Assembly (NCBI RefSeq): GCF_910592395.1
Contig: NC_088321.1
Coordinates: 8,370,001 to 8,434,000, forward strand
DNA length: 64,000 nt
Origin: Lineus longissimus
Lineage: Eukaryota; Nemertea; Pilidiophora; Heteronemertea; Lineidae
Direction: 5' to 3'
The notes beneath the pieces were generated by a model. It was given only the letters and a program-made list of their open reading frames with translations. It had not been told where the DNA came from and ran no database searches. Shown in pieces: positions 50,140 through 60,958 of this stretch. A program made the position numbers and the translations under genes. Positions within the stretch are counted from its first letter, which is position 1, and every line of letters starts with the position of its first letter.

Positions 50140-50790
50140 AAGCATGATGAACTAAATAACTGGTGTGACATTGTTGTGGATTTGGTGGTGTGCAGCTGGA
50201 GGAGTGGACAATGTCACAACCAGGGTTCCTACATTATGTACAGTGGAACCTCCGTTAGTAGACACCTCTCTATTAAAGACAACCTTTCCAATAAGGACAC
50301 TGGTTTTGGTCCCAAATTGGTTGTTTCCATTCAATTTTGACTTCTCTAATCAGTCTTTGGGTGTTCCGAATGCTTGACACATTTCGAACATGTTTTGGTT
50401 GGAAACAACCCTACAGTCTTACACTTATGGCTGAATGAATGACAGTGCATTTTCGTGTAAGCTCGGTGACGAAATGCTGCGACACTATTCGTCACCAACA
50501 TGCTTGATGGGTGGTGCCATCTGCACAAAGGACGATGAATTAAATAACTGATGTGACATTGTCGCTGCATTTGCAGGTGTCCACATCGAGGAGTAGATGA
50601 TGTCACTACATGTACCAGGGTTTGTACTTTCATATACAGTGGACCTACTTTTTGTGGACACCTTTCTATTGAGGACAACCTCTTTAATAAGGACAGTAGT
50701 TTTTGGTTCCAAATTGGTTGTTTCCATTCAACTCGACTTCTCAGTTTAGGACACCTCTCTGTTAAAACAGCACTTTTCAGTCCCTGGGGC
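50140..50790. repeat. Duplicated segment with two pogo-like MITE copies
   Basis: Two related segments of about 200 bp (from about 50,150 and 50,530) each contain an AAATAACTG-TGTGACATTGT block followed, just after an ACCAGGGTT motif, by a CAGTGGA MITE start (50,241 and 50,638). The MITEs are truncated at their right ends. The host flank has been duplicated together with the transposon. Confidence 0.7.
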
Positions 50791-51539
50791 ATTTCTGGAA
50801 ACTTCATGCTATAGAGCAATTGGTTCAGCTAAGTGACAAGAACAGTACTATAAGACGGTTTTAAAAAGTTGAAAATTATTTATTTAAATGACATATGAAT
50901 GGTTCAGCAGTAATTGGCAGTGTGCATTATGTAATGAAATATGATTTACATAATATAACATTTTTGTGACAAATAGTACAGATGATGGATAAATCGATAC
51001 AGTGGATAGCTGTTAGAATATGCAATACATGCAATAGCATTTGTTTTTATTGAGATTTTGCGAGAACCAAGTGGTATTTTGACAAGATAATAGAAAGCCA
51101 ATAACACTACAAGAACATGACTTCAATACATTGACATTGTAGTACTTGACCCGTCAAAACCAGCAAAACCAGGTACATGTCGCACAGAAGATGAGCCTAA
51201 ATGACACCAGGAGATAATGGAAGAAATTGATGTGCTCATATTTTACAAAAGGCAGACAATAGATAAATGAACAAACAGTCCGTCTCAACCTGCCAAGCTC
51301 AGAGCGACATGCGCCTGGTTTTGCTGTGACGGGTCACATATACAAAGTTTACATAAAACAAGATTTGTATGTTTATTTAGGAGGAGTACAAAAGTTGTAT
51401 ATAAAATGCCGACTTCATAATGATTTATAGGACACAAAATTTGACATGACAGCATTTTATAAAATATGAATAATCTATAATGAGAATAGTTTTGTAGCAC
51501 CAATGATTTGAAAATACTGAATTTATTTATTGCATGAAT

Positions 51540-52085
51540 AGAACACAAAAAACAGGATGATTACATGATTGTCACATGCGTGAAATATATTGTCATGGAT
51601 GGGCATTGGGAACAAAAAGAATTGCTGTTATCAGCTGCATTGGTAGCGATTGCTTTAGCTGATTTTCAGAAACTGACAGGAATGAGAATGTTGATATAGT
51701 GTTGAAAAAATATTTTTATAACATACATTGCATTCAAATAACACTAAGAAGTAGACGAGTACTAATTTCGCACACTTGAAAATATATGGACATTGACTGT
51801 CACTGGTAGTGGTAGTAGAGTAATTACATGCCATCAGCAGCACTAATTCAGACAGTTTTCGCTGTGCTTCAGTAACTGACTGGAATGACTAAGTTTGATT
51901 GTGCTGAAATGATACATAATAACGTACATTGCATAAACAAAATGATTACAAGATTTGTATTGTCTTGAAATATATGGACAGGGACAGTCACTGGAAGTTT
52001 GACATGCCATCAGTTGCACTGCTCCCGACAGTTTTCACTGTGCTTCAGTAACTGACTGGAATGACTAAGTTTGATTGTTCTGTAT
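51540..52085. repeat. About 174-bp degenerate tandem repeat, three copies
   Basis: Units share TGTGCTTCAGTAACTGACTG, GAATGACTAAGTTTGATTGT and GAAATATATGGACA-GACTGTCACTGG. AT-rich, no coding frame. Confidence 0.75.
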
Positions 52086-54592
52086 TTGCCTCCATTTGGA
52101 TTTTGTGAACAAAAGTTACTAACCTTGTGTAATTGAAGTGTCGAATTCGCCTTGGTCGAAATGATAATACAGTAAATAAATCTATTGAATGTTGCTGAAA
52201 AGAAAACATTTACTACGTCAGAAGCCATGTACATGATAACACCACCACCACCATTATCAATATCATCACAAGTCAACTGGGGAATATGTGTGATATTTGT
52301 TCAAAACTTGCGTATATGGTATTTGCAGGTCTATTGTATTGTAACATATTTTTCACTTTCAAAATTAACTTTTTTACTAGAAATTATGAATCAATACTAA
52401 CCGTAAGAAGCGTATGAAATTACAGAAGGCCTTCGTCGAAAAATGTAATGTACTTGTACTCATTCGTGTCATTAAACCTGAAAGCAGCACAGCATAACAG
52501 TGAAATTACCGTGACATCAATGGATGTCAAACTAACGTAGTGACGTAAATTTGAATTCGAAGTGCACAATTTCACAATTAAGGTTTTGAACACATTGAGA
52601 ACTGAAAAACTTCATACAAATGCTTTCACACCAATGATATGATTGTGGCGCTCCTGATGAGGTATCGCCCTCTGCTAAGCAGCTTTGGTCGTAACTAGGG
52701 TAAATGTTTTTTTCAAGTGATATGAGCGATGCAATACCTTAGTTACCACCAGCGCCACGTAGCAGTCAATGAAGTTGTGCTGGTACCCCATTAACGTCAT
52801 TCTTTAAATTTGAAGAAATTAATATTACCTTCATCAAGTACGTAATATTACACCAGGCCTTTGTCGAAAATGTAGATCTCGAAGTCTAACTGTAATGAAA
52901 GAAAACATCAATGTGACAATATGGTCTACTATTTATGAGGGGGAGAACGGGTATTTTCGGGACACTGGGATGGGCCTAAAATAACTGTCGGGATTCGGGA
53001 TAGACACCCTTATTTTAGCGGGATTCGAGACAAGCCGTGTTTTGCGTCACGATTCGGCTAAAATTGCATATGTGGAAACGGGATAAGCCTTTTTTCCTAA
53101 CGGGACGTCGAGACAGTTCCCCCCCCCCCCCTTCCCCGTTCCCACCCTCATGACATGTAGCATTGATTGTATTATAGGCCTATTGTTACTCACAATCTAT
53201 TTTTTTGTAATTGATACTGGTAGTATCAATGTGAAATATGCCACACGTTGGGAGCATGCAAGGCCTAGTACAATACACCATCATCACAATCAAATATTTC
53301 AATAATACACTGTCAACGAGAGTGAATGTTCAACCATCAATCACGTGCATTGTAGTGTAGCCTACATCCCCCATGACGGCTTGCGCCCCGCTGACACGAC
53401 GAGCACATGGCTGAGCCAATCCATCGCCTATACACTACTTTACAAAAATCGACACCTACTGAAACTTTCACTAATTATTCTCGGAAATGTACTTTATCGT
53501 TACATCAATAAATGCACATTCGAATTTCAAAACTACCACTTATTTTTGCCGTGAAACTGACCTGAGTTATCGAAACACCGTCACTACGAAAAGAGGAAGA
53601 AGCAGGTCCGCATTTATCGAAATATTGCTAAATATAAATATAATTGTCAAAATGTCGACCAAATTACCAATTAAATCACAATAAACTTATCAAATGTTCA
53701 CTCATGCCTTTGGGTGAAAAAATACTGATTTTTCAATCATTCTCAATTTTACAAATCACCAATCACAAAAAGAAATAATGATGCAATTACCCAAAATAGA
53801 TGAGATTTGACCACTGGTATAATTCCGCCATCTTGGATATCGGCATCGTCACCACCACTTCAAATTCTAAAGTCTTATTCAGGCCTAATATGTGTCACCT
53901 GCTGTGGTAAAATGGCTTGTTTTATCAATAAATAACAAAATATGATCTTTGTAAATAAAATCGGAGATCTTCTGGTGTGTTTTTATGTGAATTTATTACG
54001 AACTATCAATGCAGCGCAGGGCAGCCATCGTGTTCTCATGCGTAGTGGCGATGCGATAGCCATCCGCGGCACTGCTTTTCAAGATGGTGGCAATTGCCCA
54101 GTACTAGAGGCGTTGTAAGGAAAATTGAGAACAGGCCCCTAATGAATGAACTCTCAACGATATCGATATATTTTCGTAATTCCAGCACAACTGTTCAACA
54201 ATGAACGTCCACCGACAATCCCACTTAACGAATATTAATATCAATTCATATCATGTATCTTAAAACGCTTTTATTTCATTTTAAAAAGAGTTATCGAGTG
54301 AACGATGACCTCCTACCGTACCCTCGAAATAAACAGCCAAAATGACCACAAAAACACCTTTTTAGAAAAAAACAGCGATTTTTACGAAATAAATGTCATC
54401 AGAGACGAAACTAGACACTAATTTAGCTAGGTATGCACAGTAATAGTACCTGAAGTGATCGATTTCAAGGAGAAAATACACTGAAAACAACTTTTCAGGA
54501 ACAGAAATAAGATCACATTGTGAATAATATTCATTTTACAAGAAGAGATACACATTATTAATGGATACATGATGCGCTTGTTATATATGCTG
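52086..54592. other. Intergenic or unknown host gene region with two exon-like duplicates
   Basis: I see no complete gene. On the minus strand two related exon-like blocks (about 52,422-52,478 and 52,836-52,893) share TTCGAC-AAGGCCT and are flanked by polypyrimidine-AG and GT. A C-rich tract lies at 53,117-53,130. The left terminus of Polinton 2 should fall in the right part of this region, but no terminal repeat could be fixed. Confidence 0.4.
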
Positions 54593-55168
54593 TCAGTCTG
54601 CCCCATACAATATCTCTTTTAAGCTTTTTGCGATGTGGAAATGGAGGAAACTGGAATCGAACACTGCTTTATGATCAGCGGCAAATGTTTTTGTCACAAA
54701 ATTGTTCACCATTTCATCGTTTTCGTTCGAACGATTCTTATCAAAACTGTTCACTATATCTCGCATGGTGTGGCTTCTACATTTTTTGAAAATATAGTAA
54801 ATAACGTGTTGTCCACAAACTGTACTGAGTGGGTTTTGGATCATGCGTGTATTTCGCCTGTAATGTTTTCTTGTGCCTAGAAAATCGTAGAATGTTGATA
54901 CAGCTGGCAAAAAGCCGTACGGATCATAATATTCGGGTATTTGATTTGGAGAAAAGTAAAAACCAATCCAATGTTTGCCTGGACCGGAAGCGATGTCCGT
55001 ATTCACAACGTATGCACATGGTTTTCTGTCTCTTGGCTCTAACGGCAGTGTATCAGCCGCGCAAACTTCAACGAAGGTTGTTCGTGTTTCCAAATGTCGT
55101 TTGAGAAGACGATCGATTTCCTTATTATTCATTGAAGGTGACTGTGCGATTGTTGTCAATTTCCACAA
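54593..55168 (-). CDS. PRO: Adenain-like cysteine protease
   Basis: The 191-residue protein has the adenovirus-protease/Ulp1 fold pattern. The catalytic His is in GKHWIGFYF (H66), the acidic residue is in YYDPYG (D82), and the nucleophile Cys is in STVCGQHVIYY (C118), preceded by the expected QNPLST segment. It would mature capsid and core proteins during virion assembly. It lies directly downstream of the capsid gene, overlapping its 3' end by about 44 nt, and appears intact. Confidence 0.92.
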   Translation of the reverse strand: MWKLTTIAQSPSMNNKEIDRLLKRHLETRTTFVEVCAADTLPLEPRDRKPCAYVVNTDIASGPGKHWIGFYFSPNQIPEYYDPYGFLPAVSTFYDFLGTRKHYRRNTRMIQNPLSTVCGQHVIYYIFKKCRSHTMRDIVNSFDKNRSNENDEMVNNFVTKTFAADHKAVFDSSFLHFHIAKSLKEILYGAD

Positions 55169-56467
55169 TAGCGTCGAATTCCATATAAACTACAATAGTT
55201 ATACTCTTATCGGCTGGTTCTTTCAAACGAATGTCAAGACTTATGTTTCCTTCACGTACCAAGTTGAAATTGGAACCGTTTGAATCATCTGCTAACAGGT
55301 TGAAGACGTAGAGAGCGTATCCTTTCGGATAATCCTCGTTCGCGTTTATACCTATTCCCTGGTCAGTTCCCCAAACGTTAGTTCCGTGTAATACCGTGAA
55401 GTAACCGGGTAGGAACTGATCGTTGCCGTAATCGAGTTTGATCGTTTCAAACGGTACTGGCGTTCGGTTTTGTCGCAACTTAATACTCGACACATTGAAG
55501 TGTTGAAAGTTGAACGGGTTCTTGTCCAGCGTTCCGTTGAAAGCGTCGGACTCCACCAATCCTACGACGATTCTTCCCGGTAAACGACCCTGTAACAAGT
55601 TATTTTTTCTGACAAATCCGAACGGTTGGCGCCACGTGTATAAAACTTCATTTGAACCGATGTTACGGGATATTTGGCGGGTCCTTGCAAAAGACGTTCC
55701 TCATGGCTAAGGCGAACATGTTCGGCAATAGTTTTGATATTGATTTTCAAAATCGCTTCCTCCAAACTAATCGTGTACTCCTGGTTGTTATCCTTGGCCA
55801 TTAAGACAAAACTGGGGTCTTGTCTCACCAATCTTACCGTCAGTTTTACTTGACTCAGAATTAATTTTTTCTGCGCAAAGAGTTCGTTGTGAATCTGCCC
55901 CAGGCATTCTACCGTTTTACTGCCTTTTGTCCACTTAAAGCGAGCATTGGCGCCTTTGTTTGCACTTGTTCCTGTTTTCACGGTATTACCCTGTAGATCG
56001 GGGTTCGCTGTGTCCTTGTAATATCCACCAATTTGGAGCTGGTCACTTTTTGCTACCTTCGAGAACGAGAGGGTGGACTCGAGATACGATCGATAGCCGT
56101 ACATCTGATCGTGCCCCCCTACCTGTCTTCCATTGGCGTAAACCTCAACTTGTTTGAAATAGCTTCCGATAAAATAATTGATGGGAAACACCAGCGATTT
56201 ATCGGGAAATGGGTCCGCTGTCGTGAGTACTGCACCATCTTTGTCCAGTATCCTGAATTTCAGATACAAAAAGCTGTCTCCCAAATTCAAATATTCGTCT
56301 TCGGCGGCGTTGACCCTAAATTCAATTGGACCACCCTTGTCCAGGGAAGTGATAGGATGGAACCCTTTGAATGAACTGTCCTCTATACTCGTCTGTGTGG
56401 GCTTAACTTCAAAGAGTTCCAATTCGCTACGTCCGCAATCGCAAGAGTCCGTATCCAATAGCGACAT
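55125..56467 (-). pseudogene. MCP: Major capsid protein, broken by a frameshift
   Basis: The 5' part (56,467 to about 55,600) encodes the N-terminal two thirds of a double jelly-roll Polinton capsid protein. Recognisable segments are LFEVKPTQTSIEDSSF, the PIEFRVNAAEDEYLNLG block, NYFIGSYFKQVEVYANGRQVG, YRSYLESTLSFSK and YYKDTANPD. The C-terminal part continues in another frame (about 55,598 to 55,125) with GRIVVGLVESDAFNGTL, NPFNFQHFNVSSI and GTDQGIGINANEDYPKGYALY, the normal C-terminal half of the family. The frame changes in or next to a run of six A/T at about 55,605. Either the copy is inactive or the base run is an assembly error. Summed length, about 440 residues, is typical. Confidence 0.85.
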
Positions 56468-56482
56468 GATAGCTCTTATATT

Positions 56483-57016
56483 TTAGCTGAAGAAAATGTT
56501 GCCTCCCTGTTGTTGTCGTCGGTTTTTACGCGATTTTCTCTTCCTTTTTCCTCCTTGGGACTCCTGGGCCCCCACATGGGTTTTTCCTTGTTTTTTGTGT
56601 CTTTTGGCCGTTAAACTCTGCCCAATTTCTTCATCTGTATTATCCGGCGCTAAGATATGACGCTTGATCCCGCCAACAACTTGTTTTTTAACGTTATGTC
56701 CGATTTCGTGTAAGCTTTCTTTTCCCCTTTCCTTCAGGGCGGTTTTAATATCTTTTTCACCGGACACCACGTCCGAAAGCGCTTGAGCGCCCGATTTTAA
56801 GAGGCTCTTTCCAGCGCTTACGGCTACCTTTTTTATGGGAGGAACCACGACTTTTTTCAGCATCGGAACCACTGTTTTGAATATTGAGCTGAATATGCCT
56901 CCGAGTCCATGCCCATGCTGGTATAAACTATCTCCTCGAAAAACGGGAAGCCCAGAACCCGTCTGATAGTGTCTTCGATATGCGTTTAAGTCCGGACGGT
57001 AAGGAACCAGCACCAT
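56483..57016 (-). CDS. Small basic core/minor capsid protein (pVI/pX-like)
   Basis: The 177-residue protein has a short N-terminal region with Tyr/Arg, then an amphipathic Gly/hydrophobic stretch (GLGGIFSSIFKTVVPMLKKV). A Lys/Val helix and a Lys/Arg-rich C terminus (GKRKRKSRKNRRQQQGG) follow. This layout is like adenovirus minor core and membrane-lytic proteins and is found beside the capsid gene in Polintons. It may bind genome DNA and membranes in the particle. It starts 15 bp before the capsid gene in transcription order. The name is by analogy only. Confidence 0.7.
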   Translation of the reverse strand: MVLVPYRPDLNAYRRHYQTGSGLPVFRGDSLYQHGHGLGGIFSSIFKTVVPMLKKVVVPPIKKVAVSAGKSLLKSGAQALSDVVSGEKDIKTALKERGKESLHEIGHNVKKQVVGGIKRHILAPDNTDEEIGQSLTAKRHKKQGKTHVGAQESQGGKRKRKSRKNRRQQQGGNIFFS

Positions 57017-57107
57017 GATGAATTTGTCCTCGAACGATTTTACAGGGTGAATGTTTGTTTCCTGTTTTTAAAAACACGATATTTTCCCCTCACAAAGCCT
57101 TTAAGAG

Positions 57108-58058
57108 CTAGGTGCGTTTTTCCCACTTGGTTATGCGGTCCGATTGTTCTTCTTCTTCGTTTTCTTTATGACTTTTGTCCGGACTAGCTGTTGATTCCAA
57201 TAGAGGACTCCATGATTTGTTTTGGGACCAATTGGGCACAGTTTGTACAGGCGTTGTTTTTTTACTCCCGAGTATAAGTGCTTTTTCCCTGGTTTTACTC
57301 AGACGTGACGAGCGTCGTTGCTTCGGTATTTCTGAATCCTTAAACAATTTTGGTGCACTTGTAGCTTTTTCTTGTGGACTCATGGCAAAAGATAGAGGTA
57401 TTGGCAAGCCCATAACCGATGTTTCCTTCCTTTGGGCTGCTTTTTTCGCCTTCATCAACGGCGAAAAGACACCCTCTTCTGTGCTGATGCTCTCCTCCAA
57501 GGTGCGCCCCGCGAGTGGAGATAACAATTTTGACTTCCTAATAGCGCTCTGAATTGTTGTCAATTTGGAACCGTCCTCATCAGCGACAAGTTTCGGTTTT
57601 TTTCTCTCTGATAGTAGTGGGGGTGTGTTGGTAGACGGTCTCTTCATTTCCGGTGTATAGGCTATCCATCCCGGCGGCACTCCGATCTTCAAGAAGGCAT
57701 CTCTCAATTCGGTGGCCCCCGGCGGGACAACGTAGTTCATGCTCTCCGGCTTCATTAGGAATTCAATGTTTCGTACGATATTTGTATTGGGTAACTTTGT
57801 TCCCTCGATTATTAATTCGTAGCTGAACGGATCCCAGTCTATCGTTGAACGGTGACGTCTTACGTAATTTTTCATAATGTCCTTAATAAAGGGGTGGTGT
57901 AATTTCAAAGTGGGCGCGATCAGATCGAGTACATTCTTTTCCCGTAATCCGCTACGCGATCGAATAAAGCTTTTGTCTCTCTTCTTCGAGCCTGACTGAA
58001 AAGTTTCATTTTTAAATCGACCGGTAGATTGGCATATTTTTTCGCCACTAACAGTCAA
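57108..58058 (-). CDS. Hypothetical Polinton protein (316 aa)
   Basis: I do not recognise a domain family. The N-terminal half is globular (HPFIKDIMKNYVRRHRSTID, SYELIIEGTKLPNTNIVRNI, NYVVPPGATELRDAFLKIGV). The C-terminal half is low-complexity and basic to acidic with Ser/Lys/Pro-rich linkers. Its last codons give a Glu-rich ending. It overlaps the stop of the 88-aa gene by 4 nt, so the two are probably translated from one transcript. Likely a minor virion protein. Confidence 0.7.
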   Translation of the reverse strand: MTVSGEKICQSTGRFKNETFQSGSKKRDKSFIRSRSGLREKNVLDLIAPTLKLHHPFIKDIMKNYVRRHRSTIDWDPFSYELIIEGTKLPNTNIVRNIEFLMKPESMNYVVPPGATELRDAFLKIGVPPGWIAYTPEMKRPSTNTPPLLSERKKPKLVADEDGSKLTTIQSAIRKSKLLSPLAGRTLEESISTEEGVFSPLMKAKKAAQRKETSVMGLPIPLSFAMSPQEKATSAPKLFKDSEIPKQRRSSRLSKTREKALILGSKKTTPVQTVPNWSQNKSWSPLLESTASPDKSHKENEEEEQSDRITKWEKRT

Positions 58059-58321
58059 TCCGATGAAGGCTCCTCCTCCTCCTGCTCCTGTTCATATGCT
58101 GCCTCGTTGCTGATAGAGTTAAAGGCTTTCGTCGTTGATGAATCGTAACTGTTAGTCGGTATGTCTGCACCGACCATCGCACAACGACGCTTGTAGACTT
58201 CCAACGGAATTAAGATACATTCCTCGAATCCCCCTTTGTCCTGTTGTCCTGAATATCTGGCCATTTTGCTGGCTAAAGTTCTACTTCGAAAACGGAGGAA
58301 AGACTTATTTGCCGATTCCAC
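58055..58321 (-). CDS. Hypothetical 88-aa protein with acidic tail
   Basis: A small protein with an Arg/Lys-rich N terminus, a hydrophobic-aromatic middle (EECILIPLEVYKRRCAMVGA) and a run of glutamates at the end (EQEQEEEEPSSD). It is sandwiched between overlapping genes (17 nt with the upstream gene, 4 nt with the downstream one). That compact arrangement supports it as real. Function unknown. Confidence 0.6.
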   Translation of the reverse strand: MESANKSFLRFRSRTLASKMARYSGQQDKGGFEECILIPLEVYKRRCAMVGADIPTNSYDSSTTKAFNSISNEAAYEQEQEEEEPSSD

Positions 58322-58763
58322 CGATCAAACTGCCAATCGCCGAAACGGCCAGTGGAATCAAGGCGCTCAAGAATCCTCCTTTGATGCCTTCGGTCGCCAG
58401 TATGTCTTTGCGTCGCTGCAGGCTTGTTCGTGGGCGAAAGAGCTTCTGTACCATAGAGCTGTGTTTCTGCAATTTCCTGATCTTATCCGCTGAAATGCCG
58501 CTCACATTTCTATTACCCACGTTGTGGATGCATTCGAGCAAAGCGTCCATTTGCCCCGCGTTGGCGATTTCCAAGAGTTTTGCTTGATTCTTTTTGCTAG
58601 TTTTGCTCAAGAGCGATAAAAAATCGATATGATCGGCGGCAGTGGAATCGCGAGGGAGATTCCTCTGCCTATTATAAGACTGTCTCCTCCCCGTTCCTTT
58701 GCGTCTCCCCTTCTGTTTACTCCGAATTAATTGCTCCATGAGGTGTCTATTATTTGGTAGCAT
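58305..58763 (-). CDS. Conserved Polinton small protein with hydrophobic C terminus (152 aa)
   Basis: The N terminus is basic (RSKQKGRRKGTGRRQSYNRQ). A helical domain follows (LLSKTSKKNQAKLLEIANAG, ALLECIHNVGNRNVSGISAD, KIRKLQKHSSMVQKLFRPRT). The C terminus is a Gly-rich hydrophobic segment (GGFLSALIPLAVSAIGSLIGG). The HNVxNGNVxxxxxxIRKLxKH helix and the GGFLxALIP end are recurrent Polinton features. It is probably a virion protein with a membrane-active tail. Confidence 0.75.
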   Translation of the reverse strand: MLPNNRHLMEQLIRSKQKGRRKGTGRRQSYNRQRNLPRDSTAADHIDFLSLLSKTSKKNQAKLLEIANAGQMDALLECIHNVGNRNVSGISADKIRKLQKHSSMVQKLFRPRTSLQRRKDILATEGIKGGFLSALIPLAVSAIGSLIGGIGK

Positions 58764-58877
58764 CTTAAACTATACTGGCACTGGTAATATATAATTGCAC
58801 GAAACGATCTCTTTTGACTCAATGTTTATTGTTGTCTTCTCACACACCGCATCCAAACGAAGCCTATCACATTGTTC

Positions 58878-59672
58878 TTAGCGGTTTTTTTGCCAAATTT
58901 GCTTACTATTGTTGTATAATTTTCGTGGTACAAATATTCTTTGATAGTCTCCGAAAAGGTCTGTCCTGAAGCGAATCTCCTCCGGACTATTTTGAGTGCC
59001 GTCGACGAAAAGATATCCGTTCGGTTTTGAAGTTGCCTTTTCATAGATTTCCATGAAAAGCCGTTGGTTGGCCGGCATAATCCTGGAGCCGAGATGACGG
59101 GCTGTAGATTTATCTAATGGACTATGGAATAGCACGTAAATATGGGCGCAGCGTTGTAGAGTAATGCGTTCCGAGCCTTGGTAGAACATATTTTGCATCA
59201 GAATTATCCAGGAAAGTGAATTATGATGACATTTTCTTGTCGCCATATCGGAAATAGCTTTGCTCTTCGAGACATCCTCCATTAAATCGTCGTAGATATG
59301 CAATCCGAACTTCTGCTCTCCGTTGTGCTGTTGCGGGTGAATGTAATCGTCCATATTTTCGGGTAGTCCTTGAACTAGCATTATTCGCTTTCTCGTCGTG
59401 TCACTTTCAATTTCAGCCACGGTTTTACTTCGCTGCCCATAGAAGAGATATATGTAGTCGAATGGTCTATCAAAGATACGACTGGCATTTTCGATCAAGC
59501 GCATAGTAAATTCTGTTTTCCCGCTCAAGGGCGCCCCTTGAATTATGGCCCCAAAGGGCAAAGCAATTCTGCCGTCGAAACTTAGCCTTTCTTCCATCAT
59601 GATAAAGAGGGCATCTCGTGTAACTGGTTTTTTTAACAGTATACGATGAGATGATGTGGACATCCGTCTCAA
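58878..59672 (-). CDS. Packaging ATPase (FtsK/HerA type), element 2
   Basis: The 264-residue P-loop protein has Walker A GAPLSGKT (residues 46-53), Walker B HIYDDLMEDV (near residue 125) and a downstream SLSWIILMQNMFYQG block. It is the genome-packaging motor of the capsid module. It is longer than the ATPase of element 1 and only distantly similar, which supports two independent Polinton lineages. The frame is intact. Confidence 0.92.
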   Translation of the reverse strand: MRRMSTSSHRILLKKPVTRDALFIMMEERLSFDGRIALPFGAIIQGAPLSGKTEFTMRLIENASRIFDRPFDYIYLFYGQRSKTVAEIESDTTRKRIMLVQGLPENMDDYIHPQQHNGEQKFGLHIYDDLMEDVSKSKAISDMATRKCHHNSLSWIILMQNMFYQGSERITLQRCAHIYVLFHSPLDKSTARHLGSRIMPANQRLFMEIYEKATSKPNGYLFVDGTQNSPEEIRFRTDLFGDYQRIFVPRKLYNNSKQIWQKNR

Positions 59673-59800
59673 TAAGTTTCTTTCACAGTCAAATTAATAT
59701 GAAACGCGAGCATGGCTCTGATGATGATCGAAGATGGCTTGGCAATCTCTCACCGCCTTCAGGCCTCCTTCCTTCGTGTCGATGAGTGACCCCTCCTCTG

Positions 59801-60922
59801 TTATGTAAGGGAAGTCACTTGTCCTTTGTCCACCCATTCGTCAAAACTCGACGGCCAGCCTCTGTAGTGTACGAAGAATTGGAGCTTTCCCTTGCGTTTC
59901 CGGCGTTTTAAAATATCGACGTGATAGGTTTGCTCATCCGTTGGCATCTCAATTTTCTGCATCTGATGTTCATAAAACGAGCCTTTGATCAGTTCTTGCT
60001 GTAAGTCATGCAGCTTATAGGTGGGTGGCTCTGTCGCTCTGCGATGTGCGACTACAAAATTCTCTTCTGTCCATTTGGCAGTCGATCCTTTCTCAAACAG
60101 GCTGGTGGGAATTCGAGCGATACGAACTACGTCCCCGATTTGGAAACGAAAAATGGCTTTTTTCGGAAATTCCTTTCCGTACAGTTTGTCCCATAAATAC
60201 TCTTCGTGTTCAATCTTCACATCCTTTGGTTTCATACCGATTACTCTGTGAACGCTTGCATTGTAAGCAGCCAGCAAATCGGGCAGTGCCTCCAACCATC
60301 GGTGTGTATTGCGTTGCGTGAACAAACGAAACATTCTGTCTTTCAACGTTCGATTGAATCTCTCCACTAGGGCCGCTTTGGGATGAATGTAGACGGAAAA
60401 TAGTTTAATCCCACGCTTTTTTAAAAGGCTTTGTACAACACCATTGTAAAACTCACCGCCTTGATCCACTTGAATAAGTCGCGGTTGGCGTTTTAGTCTT
60501 CTGAAAATATCCTCCAGGGTCAAAGCTACCTCGCGGCCAGTTTTTGTTTTCAAGGGTGCCGCAAAAGCAAACCGTGAAAATACATCGATTCCGGTCAACA
60601 GATATTTATAATTCGAATTGCGAGCGGCTATTTTATCGAGCGAAACTAAGTCTAATTGCCACTGATCATCGATTCCCCTTGCAATAGTCTTTCTGCGCGG
60701 GAAACGCCATCTCACCTTTCGATGTAAGGTATAAGTGTCTTGTCCCCTCGACCAATCTTTAACATGATTTCTTGTAATCCAGGGTCGACGTTTTTTCGCT
60801 TCCCTATAAAGTCTCTCCAGCGAGGAAAAGGCCGCCGGCAAATTTGCGGGCTCCGTGTAAATTTCCGTCAAGAAAAAATTAATACGATCTTTTTCGTCTT
60901 TGTTCGTTTCACCCATTATCAC
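59801..60922 (-). CDS. int: Retroviral-type integrase with C-terminal chromodomain
   Basis: The 373-residue protein has the full DDE core: D91 (WQLDLVSLD), D153 (IQVDQGGEF) and E187 (ALVERFNRTLKDR), with 33 residues between the last two. The ITGIDVFSRFAFA-like strand and AAYNASVHRVIG block are also present. The C terminus (about residues 328-372) is a chromodomain (YHVDILKRRKRKGKLQFFVH, YRGWPSSFDEWVD). It would direct insertion and may target methylated histones. The catalytic residues are complete, unlike the integrase of element 1. Confidence 0.95.
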   Translation of the reverse strand: MIMGETNKDEKDRINFFLTEIYTEPANLPAAFSSLERLYREAKKRRPWITRNHVKDWSRGQDTYTLHRKVRWRFPRRKTIARGIDDQWQLDLVSLDKIAARNSNYKYLLTGIDVFSRFAFAAPLKTKTGREVALTLEDIFRRLKRQPRLIQVDQGGEFYNGVVQSLLKKRGIKLFSVYIHPKAALVERFNRTLKDRMFRLFTQRNTHRWLEALPDLLAAYNASVHRVIGMKPKDVKIEHEEYLWDKLYGKEFPKKAIFRFQIGDVVRIARIPTSLFEKGSTAKWTEENFVVAHRRATEPPTYKLHDLQQELIKGSFYEHQMQKIEMPTDEQTYHVDILKRRKRKGKLQFFVHYRGWPSSFDEWVDKGQVTSLT

Positions 60923-60958
60923 TCTTTTAAATAGTGTAAAAAACTTATCGATGGATCT

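Noticed and set aside
55590-55615. Programmed -1 frameshift site in the capsid gene
   Set aside because: The A run does not form a standard X XXY YYZ heptamer in the upstream frame and Polinton capsid genes are normally single-frame; an indel is simpler.
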